From assembly GCF_050947875.1 (NCBI RefSeq), contig NC_134570.1, forward strand, positions 204,331,250 through 204,395,249: DNA of 64,000 nucleotides, given 5' to 3'. Below are positions 1 through 10,582 of the stretch, one piece after another. Source of the stretch: Dermacentor variabilis. Its lineage: Eukaryota; Arthropoda; Arachnida; Ixodida; Ixodidae. Position 1 is the first letter of the stretch. The number at the start of each line of letters is the position of its first letter. Under the pieces are notes generated by a model, which made no database searches, was not told where the DNA came from, and worked only from the letters and a program-made list of their open reading frames with translations. The position numbers and the translations under genes are program-made.

Positions 1-64
1 CAGAAGACAGCTACGTCAGCTGTCCGATATGGATACCTGCAGTGCATGATCTCGGCATTTCACG
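1..64 (+). CDS. GCN1: GCN1 internal exon A (partial at window edge)
   Basis: Frame 1 reads through the fragment and contains VRYGYLQCMISAFHG, which fits the N-terminal helical region of GCN1. GCN1 binds ribosomes and activates the kinase GCN2 during amino-acid starvation or ribosome stalling. The exon ends at CACG|GTAAGC, a good donor, leaving one nucleotide of a split Gly codon (phase 1). The 5' end lies outside the window. The short length makes this exon alone weak evidence; it is supported by continuing in phase into the next exon. Confidence 0.7.
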
Positions 65-446
65 GTAAGCACGATGGCATGTGTTGCCAGGCTTAACTCT
101 TTCCCTATAGTGGGGAAAATGGCCGTCTTTTATAGGTTACACTTGTTATTTTTTTCTCAAAAACAATTGCACTCAAAATTTTAGGCAGTACATGAAAGCA
201 AAGCAGAAGGAATCCGCTTTTCAGGCATGCAACTTTTATTAATGAAATTTATGTAATTAACGAATATAAATTGTCAAGAACAGAATGCAGGAAGAAAATT
301 GAACAAAACTTGTGCAAAACAAATATATGTTTGTATCTAAAAAAACATTCCAAAAACATTTGTAATGTACAAAACGTTTTGCTATCTGACAGCCAGTATC
401 TGCAAAGACAAAAATTATTCTTGAAAACTACATGTGCTAGGAAAAT

Positions 447-698
447 TTAACTGGAATCCGTACAGTTGGGCGTATCATGCAGCAGAGCAGTTCCTCGATA
501 TGCAACGTAAGGAACGTTGCAAGTCTTGCAGCAAACCCTTGTTTTCTTATGCGTTTTGCTGTGATAACATTTCTTGCAATTTTGGTATGTCTCCATGTTA
601 TCTGGCTGGTGCTGATTGGCTTCAGTTGGGGGAGGAGGTGCATCTTCAAGTGGTGCATCCTCAAGTTCTATGTTGGTTTCTGTCACCATCACTCTCAC
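447..698 (-). pseudogene. piggyBac transposase C-terminal cysteine domain
   Basis: This is an 83-codon minus-strand reading frame. Its second half has the spacing C-x2-C-Y...C-C-x2-C-x-V-P, which I read as the C-terminal cysteine-rich domain found in piggyBac-derived proteins. It points toward and stops about 350 bp inside the left TTAA end, the right geometry for a transposase C-terminus. The catalytic DDD domain is not present. Confidence 0.45.
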
Positions 699-1134
699 AA
701 TCGTTCAGATCAAAAGACAGGATCGTTTTACTTGCTGCTGCTAGAGCCGTCAATCAAATCAACCATAGATGCTTCAGAATTACTAAATATTTGATGTTAT
801 GGAGCGTGGATGCTGCTTCTGGAGGCAGGCAATTTCGCTTTTGACTGCCACAATCGCGTCTGCGTGCGTGTGCATCTTTAGAGCCCCTTCACTAACTCCC
901 TTCCAAGCAGGGAAAAAAACAAAACAAACGTCATATGAAAAATTCAGAGCCATCCCACTCTGTGAAGGTGGACGACCAGCGGAGCTGTTATACTAACTAT
1001 AAATAAAACAAAACAAAAAACAATATAACACAAGTATGCACATTATGCTTATTTGTATTTGTATTTATCTCATGACCCTAGTAATTATGGAACATAGCAG
1101 AGTATGGGTGTAGGCCAGTAGGTTATTTATGGTT

Positions 1135-1241
1135 TTGGGAAGTTACCGCAAGAAAACACGGGACTTAAAGAAAGGGACAGCAACCGCTTCAAGTTGTTCT
1201 TTTCTTCAAGTCCCGTGTTTTCCTGCAGTAACTTCCCAAAA
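1135..1241. repeat. Fold-back (hairpin) repeat
   Basis: Arms starting TTTTGGGAAGTTACCGCA and ending TGCAGTAACTTCCCAAAA pair over about 37 bp with few mismatches, leaving a loop of about 30 bp. The repeat sits inside the piggyBac-like remnant. It may be a small fold-back element or an inverted duplication. Confidence 0.75.
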
Positions 1242-1991
1242 TCGATAATTATGGCTTTATGGTTGCTATGATAGATGGCCATGGGCTCTGTGATGACACT
1301 GGAATGTACTTAGCGAATGTTAGGTCTATGCATGACCGATGGCACGTCGTGGAGACATTGGTCTTGGTTTAACTTTGAAGGCTGAACTTTTCCATGAGAA
1401 ATGCCAAGAACTACTTTCTGTTGGGACTAGACACATCGACGTTAAAGTTACCCGCATTGGCGATGGGATTGGGGTCTATCGGGAGGATCGACCCCAAATG
1501 TGTCGATCGTAAAGCCTTCAAGGTTTGACATTCCTGGATGAAGGTGTATAGTGGCAACAACGATTCCGTCCCCAGTCTGTATGGCGCATGTGTTGGCACA
1601 TTCCGCAGCAAAGCTCTCGCCCGTCGTCCCTAAGGCATGGGCGCAACAACCGCGCTGTCGTTGTTTGCGTAGATGGCAACACATAAAACCATCATCCATC
1701 AAAGGTTTTTACACACCTGGCCTCAAGCATACTGGGACATATACGCTGATACAATTTCGCCTGATGCTTAAGCTATTTTAGCTCCATAGACGCCGCCATT
1801 GTTTTTGCCTACGCACATAACGAAACACTGGAAACTGTAGCGTAAGACAGCTCTGCTGTAACACTAAAGTTTAGTTCCCCTACTATACGTCAAATGTCTC
1901 AGTGCGGGGCGTGGCAGGTTTCGAAAACAGTGTTTAAAATTGTCCTTGGTGGGCTAATGATGGCCAATGGGCATGGTAAGGAAAGAGTTAA

Positions 1992-2406
1992 AAAGGGTTA
2001 GAGCAGTTTCACATGGGTTTCATGCTCTTGCTATGCTGATTGAGATTTTGATAGAAATTGCCTATCCCTGTATGCGTAGCCAACATATAGCGGTATGTAA
2101 AACATGCAACAATGTTACCCTTTTGCACACCAAGTACAGAACGTCTGTGGGATGTGTGGATTTCGAGAGAGGTAATTTCGATGCGAGTAAGCAATTGGAC
2201 GAAAGTACTCTGTCTCTGGTCTGCTGCTCCACTTAGGGTAGGGGAAGAAGATGTCATCCACAAAAACTTGGTATTTTCCTATGGTGTATCTGAAAACATA
2301 ATTTGGCAGTGTTTCTAAGCCTTGGTTAGAATCTTGAATATAATTCGGTTAGTGTGCTCGTGCTACAAGTGCTCCCACTTTGTTTTCGGCACCATCATCT
2401 GCACAG
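1992..2406. other. Intronic stretch without recognised feature
   Basis: This is AT-rich sequence between the piggyBac-like right end and GCN1 exon B. Short reading frames occur on both strands but resemble no family I know. Confidence 0.5.
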
Positions 2407-2562
2407 GTATGCCAGGTTGCAAGCAGGTGGAGCCAATCCTAGGCCTGGTGCTCAAGGCTGTAGAGCGAGCCTTGGCACAGCCATTGCAACCAGGACCTGT
2501 CTGCGAGGGCTTGGCTGCTGCCTGTCTTCTTTTTCGTCTGCAACCTGTTGGTTCCCCATCTG
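2407..2562 (+). CDS. GCN1: GCN1 internal exon B
   Basis: Acceptor CTGCACAG|GT and donor CATCTG|GTGAGC bound 156 nt, phase 1 in and out. The peptide includes QVEPILGLVLKAVERALAQ and CEGLAAACLLFRL, an amphipathic HEAT-type helix pair that fits GCN1 (an LLK/TVE-type helix followed by an EG.AAA.LLL.L helix). A second in-frame acceptor AG at 2414-2415 would shorten the exon by three codons, so the first residues are uncertain. It joins exon C in phase. Confidence 0.85.
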
Positions 2563-3760
2563 GTGAGCACACATTACATGTCGGGACACACAGCCATCAC
2601 TGCCCTGCAGGCAGTGATTGGCCTTTGAGGATTTGTAGGTCAATGTTTTGGGTGCAGGGATGCCAATGGTGATATGCCTTGGCGCTCCATGCACCACAAT
2701 TGTTGTGTGCTGTGTGGACTGCCAATCGCAGTTCACTTTAAGCTCTAGAAAACATCCATCCCTCTGCTGCAAGCAGAGGTCGGGTGTTTGAGCCTCAACC
2801 AGTTTGTGAAAATGCTGCTGCTGTGCCCAGTTGTTCGCTTACATTACGCTTGGTGGCAGTGCCTCAGAGTAAACCTGGAAAGTGTTTATTACATTTGCAG
2901 CTGATACTTCAAGCAATCCAGCTAGCTGTAAGTAATCTAACTTAGGGATTCCTTGAAGGCATTGTGCTAAATGAGTAAAGTTTCCAACTTACCAAATTGG
3001 CTACAGGCGGCCATGGCATGTGCTGCAGCAGAACATGGATGATTACTGACATGTAGTAGAGTGCCAGAACAAGTGGCATTGGAGACTTCCTTGCTTGCTG
3101 CTCAATTGGGACTAAAGAGAGCTGAGCGGGATCAGTGGGACCTGCTTGGCATTGCTGGTGGCATTTGTGTTACCTGTGCACAGTCTGCTAGGGGACGGGA
3201 TGCTTTACCATGCAGTGTGAACAGCTGCTTTGGGAGGAGAAGGTTCCCACAAGGAGTTCACACAGCATTTTAATGAAAGTGTGCATCTAGGAAGAAAACT
3301 TGGGAGTATTATTTGCACCAACTGCACCAGCTGAATCTGCTTGCAGTAGTATGATGCAGATCTGATGAAGAACTGGCCAAGGCATGATTGGGGTTTAGAG
3401 GAATGAGGGACATCGATGTAAATGGAAATTTCCTCATTCTGTAAACATTGCTTGTCATTGTAGCTTCGGTCAATGTTTTCTTTGATGTAATGGAAGCTGA
3501 ACTCATAGTTGTTGTAGTGAAGAAGAGTCCACCTAAAAGTGGTAGCTCGACTTGGCAGTTGCGCCAAAACAGGTCTCTTCTCCGTGCATTTGTGCTATTG
3601 TGCACAGGCTTTAGAAGAGGCAGCACTCTTGGCCAGTGTCAGGCATCTGGCCTGCTCAATGTTCATGAAATACCGTATGTGGGTGGACCTCTGGGAAGTC
3701 CTTCTGCTAGCCATAGGTAGCGACAGAGCCAGATAGGCACATCTGACAGTGAAGATTTTA
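2563..3760. other. Intronic stretch without recognised gene
   Basis: This is the start of the 12.5-kb GCN1 intron. Several short open frames exist on both strands (for example around 3205-3626, minus), but none shows a familiar domain or a start context, and there are no clear terminal repeats. Confidence 0.5.
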
Positions 3761-4360
3761 CCGTATGTGCTCGCATAGTGATCGCACTTTTTCGTAAAAA
3801 ATATTGACGCAAATTCAGGGGTGCGATCATTATAGTGCAGTCCACTTGTAACGATACCACATATAACGATATATCAGTGATAAGGATGGGTCGACATGAG
3901 AGTGTCATTTTATGCATTAGGTCTATGGGGAAAAACACCATTTATAACGATAGGTTATTCACCGCATATTGGATATAACGATCAAAATTTTGCCGTCCGG
4001 ATGGCTTTTTCCGTGCAAAATAATCGTAACATTTGCGTTGCTTAGTTCCCTGAAACGAACGATGTCGAGACGAGGCGATGTTTACCTCCGTAAGTTCGTA
4101 TCTGCCACCATTACCATGCTGCGCGTCCCGCGCCGCCTGCGCACCGGAGAGTATCAGAGTAGGCGCAGCGCGCCACAAACTGGCGCTAGCTGCTTCATGC
4201 GTGTCGGCCACAGTCGCTCCAAAAGAGAGAGAAAGAGAAAAAAAGCGACAAGCAAAGCGGCGCGGTGGCGCCCGTCCCGCACTCAGTCTCTCTCTCTCGC
4301 GCGATAGCAGGCTGACGCCACCGAAGCAGCATGCAACCAACGGTACAACCCAGTTTGAAG

Positions 4361-5692
4361 ATGGCGCCGACAAAGCGTAAAGCTGTGGCGCTTGACACAA
4401 AGATGGATATTTTGCAGGACCCTCGACGCGGCTTCAAGGTGAGCGCCCTCGTGAAGAAGTATGAGCTCGCCCAGTCGACAATATCAACCATCTTGAAAAC
4501 CGGGAGCACCGCGATTGTGAAGGCAGGAGCTATCAGCAGCCATGTCGATCAGCGGAAAAGGGTTAGAGACCCTTTGTACGCCGATGTTGAAGAGGCGCTT
4601 TACCAGTGGTTCATCACAACCCGCGCGCATAATGTGCCTATTAGTGGGCCAATACTTGCCACCAAAGCGAAAAACTTTGCTTTTCTTCTGGGATGCCCAA
4701 ATTTTGAGCCTGGGGGAGGCTGGATTCAGCGCTTTAAAGAGCGGCACGGAATCATTTACAAAAACGTGGCAGGGGAAGCGGCGTCTTTGGACACGGAGGC
4801 AAAGCAGCAGTGGCTGCAGACAAAGCTGCCCGGCGTGCTGGAGTGCTACGCGGAGAAGGACATATATAATTGCGACGAAACTGCTCTGTTTTATCAAATG
4901 TTGCCGTCGAAGACTCACGCTCTTAAAGGAGATCGATGCCCCGGCGGGAAGCACTCGAAACTTAGGGTGACCGTGTTGCTGTGCGTTAGCATTGATGGGA
5001 GCCATCGTCTCAAGCCTTTCATGATCGGGCGATCAAAGAAGCCAACGTGCTTTAAGAATCAGCACATCCCGGTCCGCTATCGCAGCAATAAGAAGGCGTG
5101 GATGACTGGCGACCTGTTCGAAGAATGGCTGCTCGAGTTCGACAGTTTAATTGAAGGCCAAGGAAGAAAAGTAGTGTTGCTACTTGACAACTGTAGCGCA
5201 CACAGCGTTAACCCGAAGCTAACATCTGTCGAATTGATGTTTCTGCCTCCAAATACTACGGCAGGCCTTCAGCCGTTGGACGCTGGCATGATCACCAACT
5301 TTAAAGTCCTGTATCGGCGGCACATGCTGGAGTGGCTAATTTTAGCCATTGACCGCGCAGCTCCTGGCATGTCGGGTCATGCAGACGGGCCCCCTGACCT
5401 GAAGATCAGCCTTTTGAAAGCCGTGCGCTTCGTTTATGGTGCATGGTATGAAGTAAAGCTGTCAACCATATACAACTGCTTCAAAAAGGCGGGCTTTGTG
5501 CATCAGGACGAACTTCCCAAACCCACTGAGATCAACACGGTGGAAGCCGCTGACATAACCGAGCTCTGGGAGCTCGTTCCTACTGGTGACACAGGTGGTG
5601 CGTCGATGGAGGAGTTTTTGACTGCAGACAGTGCTGCCTCGTTCTGCGATGAGGTCACCGACGAGGCGATCGCCGAAGATGTGCTGTCTTGA
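4361..5692 (+). CDS. Tigger-family transposase (in-frame TGA near the C-terminus)
   Basis: This is a DDE/DDD superfamily transposase. Start ATG 4361 (MAPTKRKAVALDTKMDIL) is preferred because family members begin this way; an upstream in-frame ATG exists at 4331. Domains from 4361: psq-type helix-turn-helix (about residues 5-55), CENP-B-type DNA-binding domain (about 70-135, with GGWIQRFKERHG), then the catalytic core with NCDETALFYQM, VVLLLDNCSAHS and LQPLDAGMITNFK supplying the three aspartates. After the TGA at 5690-5692 the same frame stays open to 5953 and ends in QVQISDYFG, the usual Tigger C-terminal tail. One nonsense change therefore separates two halves of an otherwise complete protein of about 530 residues. 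Confidence 0.88.
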   Translation: MAPTKRKAVALDTKMDILQDPRRGFKVSALVKKYELAQSTISTILKTGSTAIVKAGAISSHVDQRKRVRDPLYADVEEALYQWFITTRAHNVPISGPILATKAKNFAFLLGCPNFEPGGGWIQRFKERHGIIYKNVAGEAASLDTEAKQQWLQTKLPGVLECYAEKDIYNCDETALFYQMLPSKTHALKGDRCPGGKHSKLRVTVLLCVSIDGSHRLKPFMIGRSKKPTCFKNQHIPVRYRSNKKAWMTGDLFEEWLLEFDSLIEGQGRKVVLLLDNCSAHSVNPKLTSVELMFLPPNTTAGLQPLDAGMITNFKVLYRRHMLEWLILAIDRAAPGMSGHADGPPDLKISLLKAVRFVYGAWYEVKLSTIYNCFKKAGFVHQDELPKPTEINTVEAADITELWELVPTGDTGGASMEEFLTADSAASFCDEVTDEAIAEDVLS

Positions 5693-5953
5693 CAGACGGC
5701 AAAGTTGTGCGATGGTGGCGACGACAGCAGCTACAGTGACAACGAGATTGACAGTGGCTCCTTGACCCCGACCACGATGTCCACGCAAAGTGCACTGTCG
5801 TCTATCGACTCCTTAATTGATTTTATGCATGCTAAAGGATTGCCGCCAGTGTTCGCGCAGCAGCTGGAATCCATGCACACCGCGGTTGTGAAGCTGAAGC
5901 TGCCGCAAAAGCAAGTGCAGATTTCGGACTATTTCGGCGCGCCTAACCCTTGA
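5693..5953 (+). pseudogene. C-terminal tail of the Tigger transposase, cut off by TGA
   Basis: The frame is the same as the upstream transposase and resumes directly after its TGA. It encodes an acidic Ser-rich linker, then IDFMHAKGLPPVFAQQLES and KQVQISDYFG before a TGA at 5951. Tigger transposases commonly end in a short Q.(T/S)I.D(F/Y)F motif, so I read this as the original C-terminus. Translation would need readthrough of the TGA. Confidence 0.7.
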
Positions 5954-7006
5954 CACGGTCATTGACACTAGAAATAAAGTTTGTTTTTCACAGCCTACTT
6001 TCTACATCATCTATTCTTTAGAGCAAGTAGCGAATTTGAGTTCGGAGCTGCAAAGGTATGTTGCACGTTTTTTTTTTTTTTTAATAACTGCAGTTCAGGT
6101 ATAGTGATCATCGGTTATAACGATCATATTTTTCATCTTTCTCGATATCGTTATAAGTGGACTGCAGTGTACATGGGTTAAAGTTCCCATGAAAAGAAAA
6201 AAAAAATCCCGCGTTTGCTGCGGGATGACAATAGGTCAACAAACAGTAACAGTGGAGGACACCAAAACAAAAATGGCGGCCGGCGGGGCAAGCATAATGT
6301 GAACAAAATTTTTTTTTCTTCTCGTGAGTACATTACGTGCATTGAAACAGTTTCTTCCGTATCAGTAATGAATAATATTGTTAATATCTACAAGTTTGCG
6401 GCAGTAACGTAGCCATGTCCACTTTGACGGGGACGGAAACGGAGATGGGCACGCTTAGCTGCCAGTGACATAGAAACACATGGCAGGCATGCTGTGGAAA
6501 CTGCACCATTTGTCTTCACTACTATACTAATATGGCACATTTCCGCTAATGGTGGGTGTTACAAGTGTCGGCGTATAAATAAGGTACACTTCTAACTTAT
6601 CGGTGTAAACGGGGCTGTTATCGTTGCTGCTCGTGGTTTGTTGCGTGCCGACGAGTTCAGATGACAAAAATCAAAAGGCGCCTTTTTTGTTAAGTTGACC
6701 ACAACCATTATAAAGCCTACACATAATAAATGCAAGTGTGTTTGTAGCCTTTTTTTTTTTTTTTTTTTGTCATGGAAGTGTGGAAAGTGATGAAAGGAAT
6801 GAAATGGGACATCTGCTTAAGAATGTTTGGTGCATGCAGACCACTTGGTTTGCCTTGAAGAGTCGTTCGTGTGGCACACGACATATCACTGCGGCAAATT
6901 CGGGGTGCGATCATTACACGGGAAATAAAAAAAATTGAATTTTGATGACAAGATTCAGGGGTGCAATCATTACGCGAGTACGATAATTATGCGATTAAAT
7001 ACGGTA

Positions 7007-8037
7007 GGTGCAAATATTGGGCTAGGAGGGGCTTCATACCAGCGCACATATTGCTTTGTAGTGTGGCTTCACGTCATCACAACGCATGCTGCCATCAAGT
7101 CAAACACGAAGTGAAAGTCGTGCTGCTGTGAAGCCACACCTGAAGGCGAAATTTGCATTTACGGTGGGGATTGATTTCAAGGTTATCGATTTTCTGAAAA
7201 AAGCCTACTTCAAAAAATATACAGTGCGTGGGGTGCCCCCTCCCCCTTTCCTGAGGGAGCACCTTGTCAGATACTGCCGCATGGCTCATATTGTGATATT
7301 GCCATACTGTATAGAGCTGTATTACTTAGTGCTTAAGGCCCTGTGTTGTCCATTTATTGCTTCTGCAGGCCTATGTTAGAAAGGCACTTTCAACTGCTGT
7401 TGAGCCCATCAACAATGGAGTTTCAATGGCGGTTTAACTGAACAAATTCTGCTGGCCGTTGCACAATGCACATCAAGATCGGTTCACTCGCACTCTTCAG
7501 ATCGCATGGTAAGATGCCGAATGAGTGTTGATTTAACCCTTTGAGGGTCAAGTCAACACTTTGAGAGCATTTGCCGGGAAGGACATTGGCGACTGGCTTC
7601 TGCGTGCTGGATCGCGCTTCTCTTAAAAATGCGTTCCGCGACAGACACCTGCACTGCCTTAGGATATCCAGCCAAAGACAAATGTCGAGTTTGCTTTTCA
7701 AAACTTACGTACACTACATGGCAGCAAGACTTGCTAAGGGAATTCTTGAAGCACAAACTGATAATGGCCCACTTAACAAGCTTAGAATGTGCAGACGTAT
7801 ATGGCAGAAATGGCTTGTTGGCTCACGGCTCATACGACCAACACGTGTGGCTGTCCGGAAAGCTCAGGCAAAGATCAAGTAAGCGAATAGACTTCTCTAT
7901 CGGCAACTCATGAGTAGTGTGAAGGGGAACTAAGCACTTCTGAATCGTTTCCAATCCTTTCTTTGTTTCCAGAATGAAGGCATCAAAAGAGCAGCCAATG
8001 GAAATTAGAAAGTCATTGTCATATCTAAATATCTTAA
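7007..8037. other. Intronic stretch with a second piggyBac-type end
   Basis: TTAA at 7533-7536 is followed by CCCTTTGAGGGTCAAG, the same terminus seen again at 8034-8050. It may be a truncated sister copy of the next element. A frame at 7629-7913 (+) has KDKCRVCF but is not convincingly a transposase. Nothing else is recognised. Confidence 0.4.
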
Positions 8038-8348
8038 CCCTTTGAGGGTCAAGGACGTAAATATACGGCACTGCGAATAAGTCCAAAAATGGTCGATGCC
8101 GTATATTTACGGCGCTGTCTGTACGTTTAAAAAGCGCGTCAATTTCCTAACTTTTTCTTTCTTGTCATGTGCTGCCACTATGTGGGGATACAGGGAATTT
8201 TTTTGGCGCTCCTCTCTCTCAGTTTTCGTTGCATGGTTTTAGTGCTAGTTCGCGCCCGCAGCTCTATATACAGTCGAATCCGACTATATCGAACCCGTTT
8301 ACATCGAATTATTCTATATATAGAACAATTTCTGGTCACGGTATAGTT

Positions 8349-9264
8349 CATCATCATCATCATCATCATCAGCCTGGTTACGCCCACTGCAGGGCAAAGG
8401 CCTCTCCCATACTTCTCCAACAACCCCGGTCATGTACTAATTGTGGCCATGCCGTCCCTGCAAACTTCTTAATCTCATTCGCCCACCTAACTTTCTGCCG
8501 CCCCCTGCTACGCTTCCCTTCCCTTGGGATCCAGTCCGTAACCCTTAATGACCATCGGTTATCTTCCCTCCTCATTACATGTCCTGCCCATGCCCATTTC
8601 TTTTTCTTGATTTCAACTAAGATGTCATTAACTCGCGTTTGTTCCCTCACCCAATCTGCTCTTTTCTTATCCCTTAACGTTACACCTATCATTCTTCTTT
8701 CCATAGCTCGTTGTGTCGTCCTCAATTTGAGTAGAACCCTTTTCGTAAGCCTCCAGGTTTCTGCCCCGTAGGTGAGTACTGGTAAGACACAGCTATTATA
8801 TACTTTTCTCTTCAGGGATAACGGCAACCTGCTGTTCATGATTTGGGAATGCCTGCCAAACGCACTCCAGCCCATTCTTATTCTTCTGATTATTTCCGTC
8901 TCATGATCCGGATCCGCCGTCACTACCTGCCCTAAGTAGATGTATTCCCTTACGACTTCCAGTGCCTCGCTGCCTATTGTAAATTGCTGTTCTCTCCCGA
9001 GACTGTTAAGCATTACTTTAGTTTTCTGCATATTAATTTTTAGACCCACTCTTCTGCTTTGCCTCTCCAGGTCAGTGAGCATGCATTGCAATTGGTCCCC
9101 TGAGTTACTAAGCAAGGCAATATCATCAGCGAATCGCAAGTTCCTAAGGTATTCTCCATTAACTTTTATCCCCAATTCTTCCCAATCCAGGTCTCTGAAT
9201 ACCTCCGGTATTCAGAGACCTGGTAGAGACCGGTTAGAGACCTGGTATTCCGGTAGACCGGTAT
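8349..9264 (-). mobile_element. 5'-truncated RTE-clade LINE, copy A
   Basis: On the minus strand the copy ends in an ATG/GAT triplet tail (+ strand CAT repeats at 8349-8370), typical of RTE elements, which lack a poly-A tail. ACGGTATAGTT at 8338-8348 is repeated exactly at 9265-9275, an 11-bp target duplication. The body codes for the C-terminal half of a reverse transcriptase. The 5' junction contains a short fold-back (9190-9222). Confidence 0.88.
8378..9175 (-). pseudogene. RTE reverse transcriptase, C-terminal part (open 265 codons)
   Basis: The frame carries LRFADDIALLSNSGDQL, the RT catalytic FADD box (about 9133-9122), then LGLKIN-type and YLGQVVT motifs, the thumb segment (TYGAETW) and the RTE C-terminal region (WAWAGHVMRREDNRW, GRPKVRW-like RQKVRWANEIKKFAG). 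It is free of stops over 265 codons, but the endonuclease and RT fingers are missing because of 5' truncation. Confidence 0.88.
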
Positions 9265-9807
9265 ACGGTATAGTTACAATGAGCATATATAGCAAAATTT
9301 CCGCTTACATCGAACAAATATTGCAGTGACTCCCGATATATTGAACGTCAAGCGGCGGGAAAGTGTCCCCAGAAGTTGGCTTTTCCTCGTGGTAGCGGGG
9401 AAACCCGGCGGCGCGGCTCCATCCAACCCCTCTCCCTACCGTGACCACACTGCCTCGGGCTGTTCGGGCGAGCCGTCGACACTCCCCCTGTCGCGCATAG
9501 TGGAGTCTATTAGGCCACATCCTCCCTCTTTCTCTATCATCTTTCACTTCCCACTCCCTCTCCCCTGACGACGCTTTGCCGTGCTCCCTCACGGGTTGCA
9601 GAAACAAGCGTCCCTCCTTTCTTTAGATCACTATCTATCGACACTCCCTAGCAAAAAATGATCCTGGGCCACCTACAGCGCTTGCTCAGACAGCCAATCA
9701 GAGGCTCTTGTGCTCTCTTCGTGCAAGATGGCGAAAGTGCGAGTTGTCTGGCTGCTTATCTAGTTTATCGTGTTTGCGCCTTGTGGGCCTTCTCCCGCAG
9801 TGTTGCC

Positions 9808-10461
9808 GTGATGAAGTGGCAGAATTCGCCTTTCGTCGTGAAGCTCGAAATCATAAATTGCGTCGAACGCGATGAGAATTCGGATGTCCCCGCAGCGTGC
9901 AAGATTCCGAGGAGCACTCTTGGCACGATTAGGTCTAAAGTGGCCAGACTCGCAACCCGGTGCCCATGGCGCCCGACGCGTACGCATGGCCGTGTACGAG
10001 GGGTTCTTCATACGTTCCGGTTTCGCGTGCTTGGTGATGACTGTAAATTCTGATGAATGCGATGAAGCCGTTGCCGGTGTTGCCAAAGTTTGGAGCGAGC
10101 TGTCAAAATTTGTGGGACATTCGAATCAACGGTGGACGAGTTTGTGAGTGCAGATGATGGTGTCGCGACCACGGTAGAGCCCGGAAACGAAGACTACATC
10201 GCCGACATCGTACCAAGCACAAATGAAGGTAGGCACATTGAGGAAAGCAACTACGGTCCTTTGCCCACATCCTTCGAAGTGATTGGCGCACTCGCATTAG
10301 TCCGGTGCTTCTGCGGGAATGCGGAAGGTTGCGGCCTCAGCGTCTCTGACTCCTTAGACAATGTGGGGAAGTGCGTGCGTCGCAGGCAGCGAAAGTGCCC
10401 AAGCAAAAGAAAATGCAGGACTAATTTATGCGAAACTAAGCTAGTTTCTTCAATAAAGTGA
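9808..10461 (+). pseudogene. Tigger transposase remnant (N- and C-terminal scraps)
   Basis: Around 9808-9930 the + strand reads FVVKLEIINCVERDENSD then IPRSTLGTI, the psq-type DNA-binding helix-turn-helix of Tigger. After a shift, 10090-10461 resembles the acidic C-terminal tail (VWSELSKFVG..., ADDGVATT). The whole catalytic core is deleted. Confidence 0.6.
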
Positions 10462-10582
10462 TTTTAAATATGGTATGTGCTTTTATGTCATCCAATTATT
10501 TAGCAGGCTTATATCGAATTATGCTCTATATCGAACTGATAGGCGTTTTTTTGTGAGTTCGGTATAGCCGGGTTTGACTGTA

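Larger units (their letters stand above)
97..1987 (-). mobile_element. piggyBac-like element remnant (TTAA target)
   Basis: TTAA at 93-96 is followed by CTCTTTCCCTATA, and GGAAAGAG ends against TTAA at 1988-1991. The reverse complement of the right end, CTCTTTCCTTACC, matches the left end. TTAA duplication and a short TIR are the piggyBac hallmark. On the minus strand, 698-447 reads a cysteine-rich tail (NCKKCYHSKTH, then RVCCKTCNVPY and a LLHDT end) like the C-terminal zinc domain of piggyBac transposases. The rest of the transposase is not recognisable, so the copy is dead. Confidence 0.6.
3836..6166 (+). mobile_element. Tigger/pogo-like DNA transposon, near-intact
   Basis: Terminal inverted repeats TGCAGTCCACTTGTAACGAT (left) and the complement of a right end reading ATCGTTATAAGTGGACTGCA differ at one position. 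Internal ATATAACGAT-type subterminal repeats follow. It encodes a DDD transposase of CENP-B/Tigger type on the + strand and has been inserted into the outer CCGTAT element. TA target duplication is not clean at the ends (TATAG / GTGTA flanks). Confidence 0.85.
3761..7004. mobile_element. Outer TA-flanked element (CCGTAT ends) interrupted by a Tigger
   Basis: The left end TA|CCGTATGTGCTCGCAT and the right end ATGCGATTAAATACGG|TA are imperfect inverted repeats with TA on both sides. The subterminal motif GGGGTGCGATCATTA occurs near both ends (3819 and 6902) and again at 6958. Without the inner Tigger the element is about 0.9 kb and seems non-coding. Similar CCGTATTTA ends occur at 43,050 and 52,162 with pogo-type transposase remains, so this family is probably pogo-like. 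Confidence 0.6.
8271..10580 (+). mobile_element. Internally deleted Tigger-like element carrying an RTE LINE
   Basis: TA|CAGTCGAATCCGACTATATC at the left and GCCGGGTTTGACTG|TA at the right are inverted repeats (CAGTC.AA.CCG.CTAT) flanked by TA. The coding remnant lies at 9808-10461. An RTE fragment with its own 11-bp duplication is inserted at 8349-9264. Net size without the LINE is about 1.4 kb, too short for a full transposase. Confidence 0.8.

Noticed and set aside
434..996. Overlapping + strand frames of 65-136 codons near the start
   Set aside because: They overlap a minus-strand piggyBac remnant, show no known domain and end in low-complexity sequence; they look like shadows.
4331..5692. 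A domesticated CENP-B-like host gene
   Set aside because: The ORF lies between matching TIRs with Tigger subterminal repeats and has the transposase catalytic aspartates and a broken C-terminus, so it is a transposon gene.
7629..7913. piggyBac C-terminal zinc domain on the + strand (KDKCRVCF)
   Set aside because: Only one CxxC pair is present and its orientation does not fit the nearby TTAA end; too weak to call.
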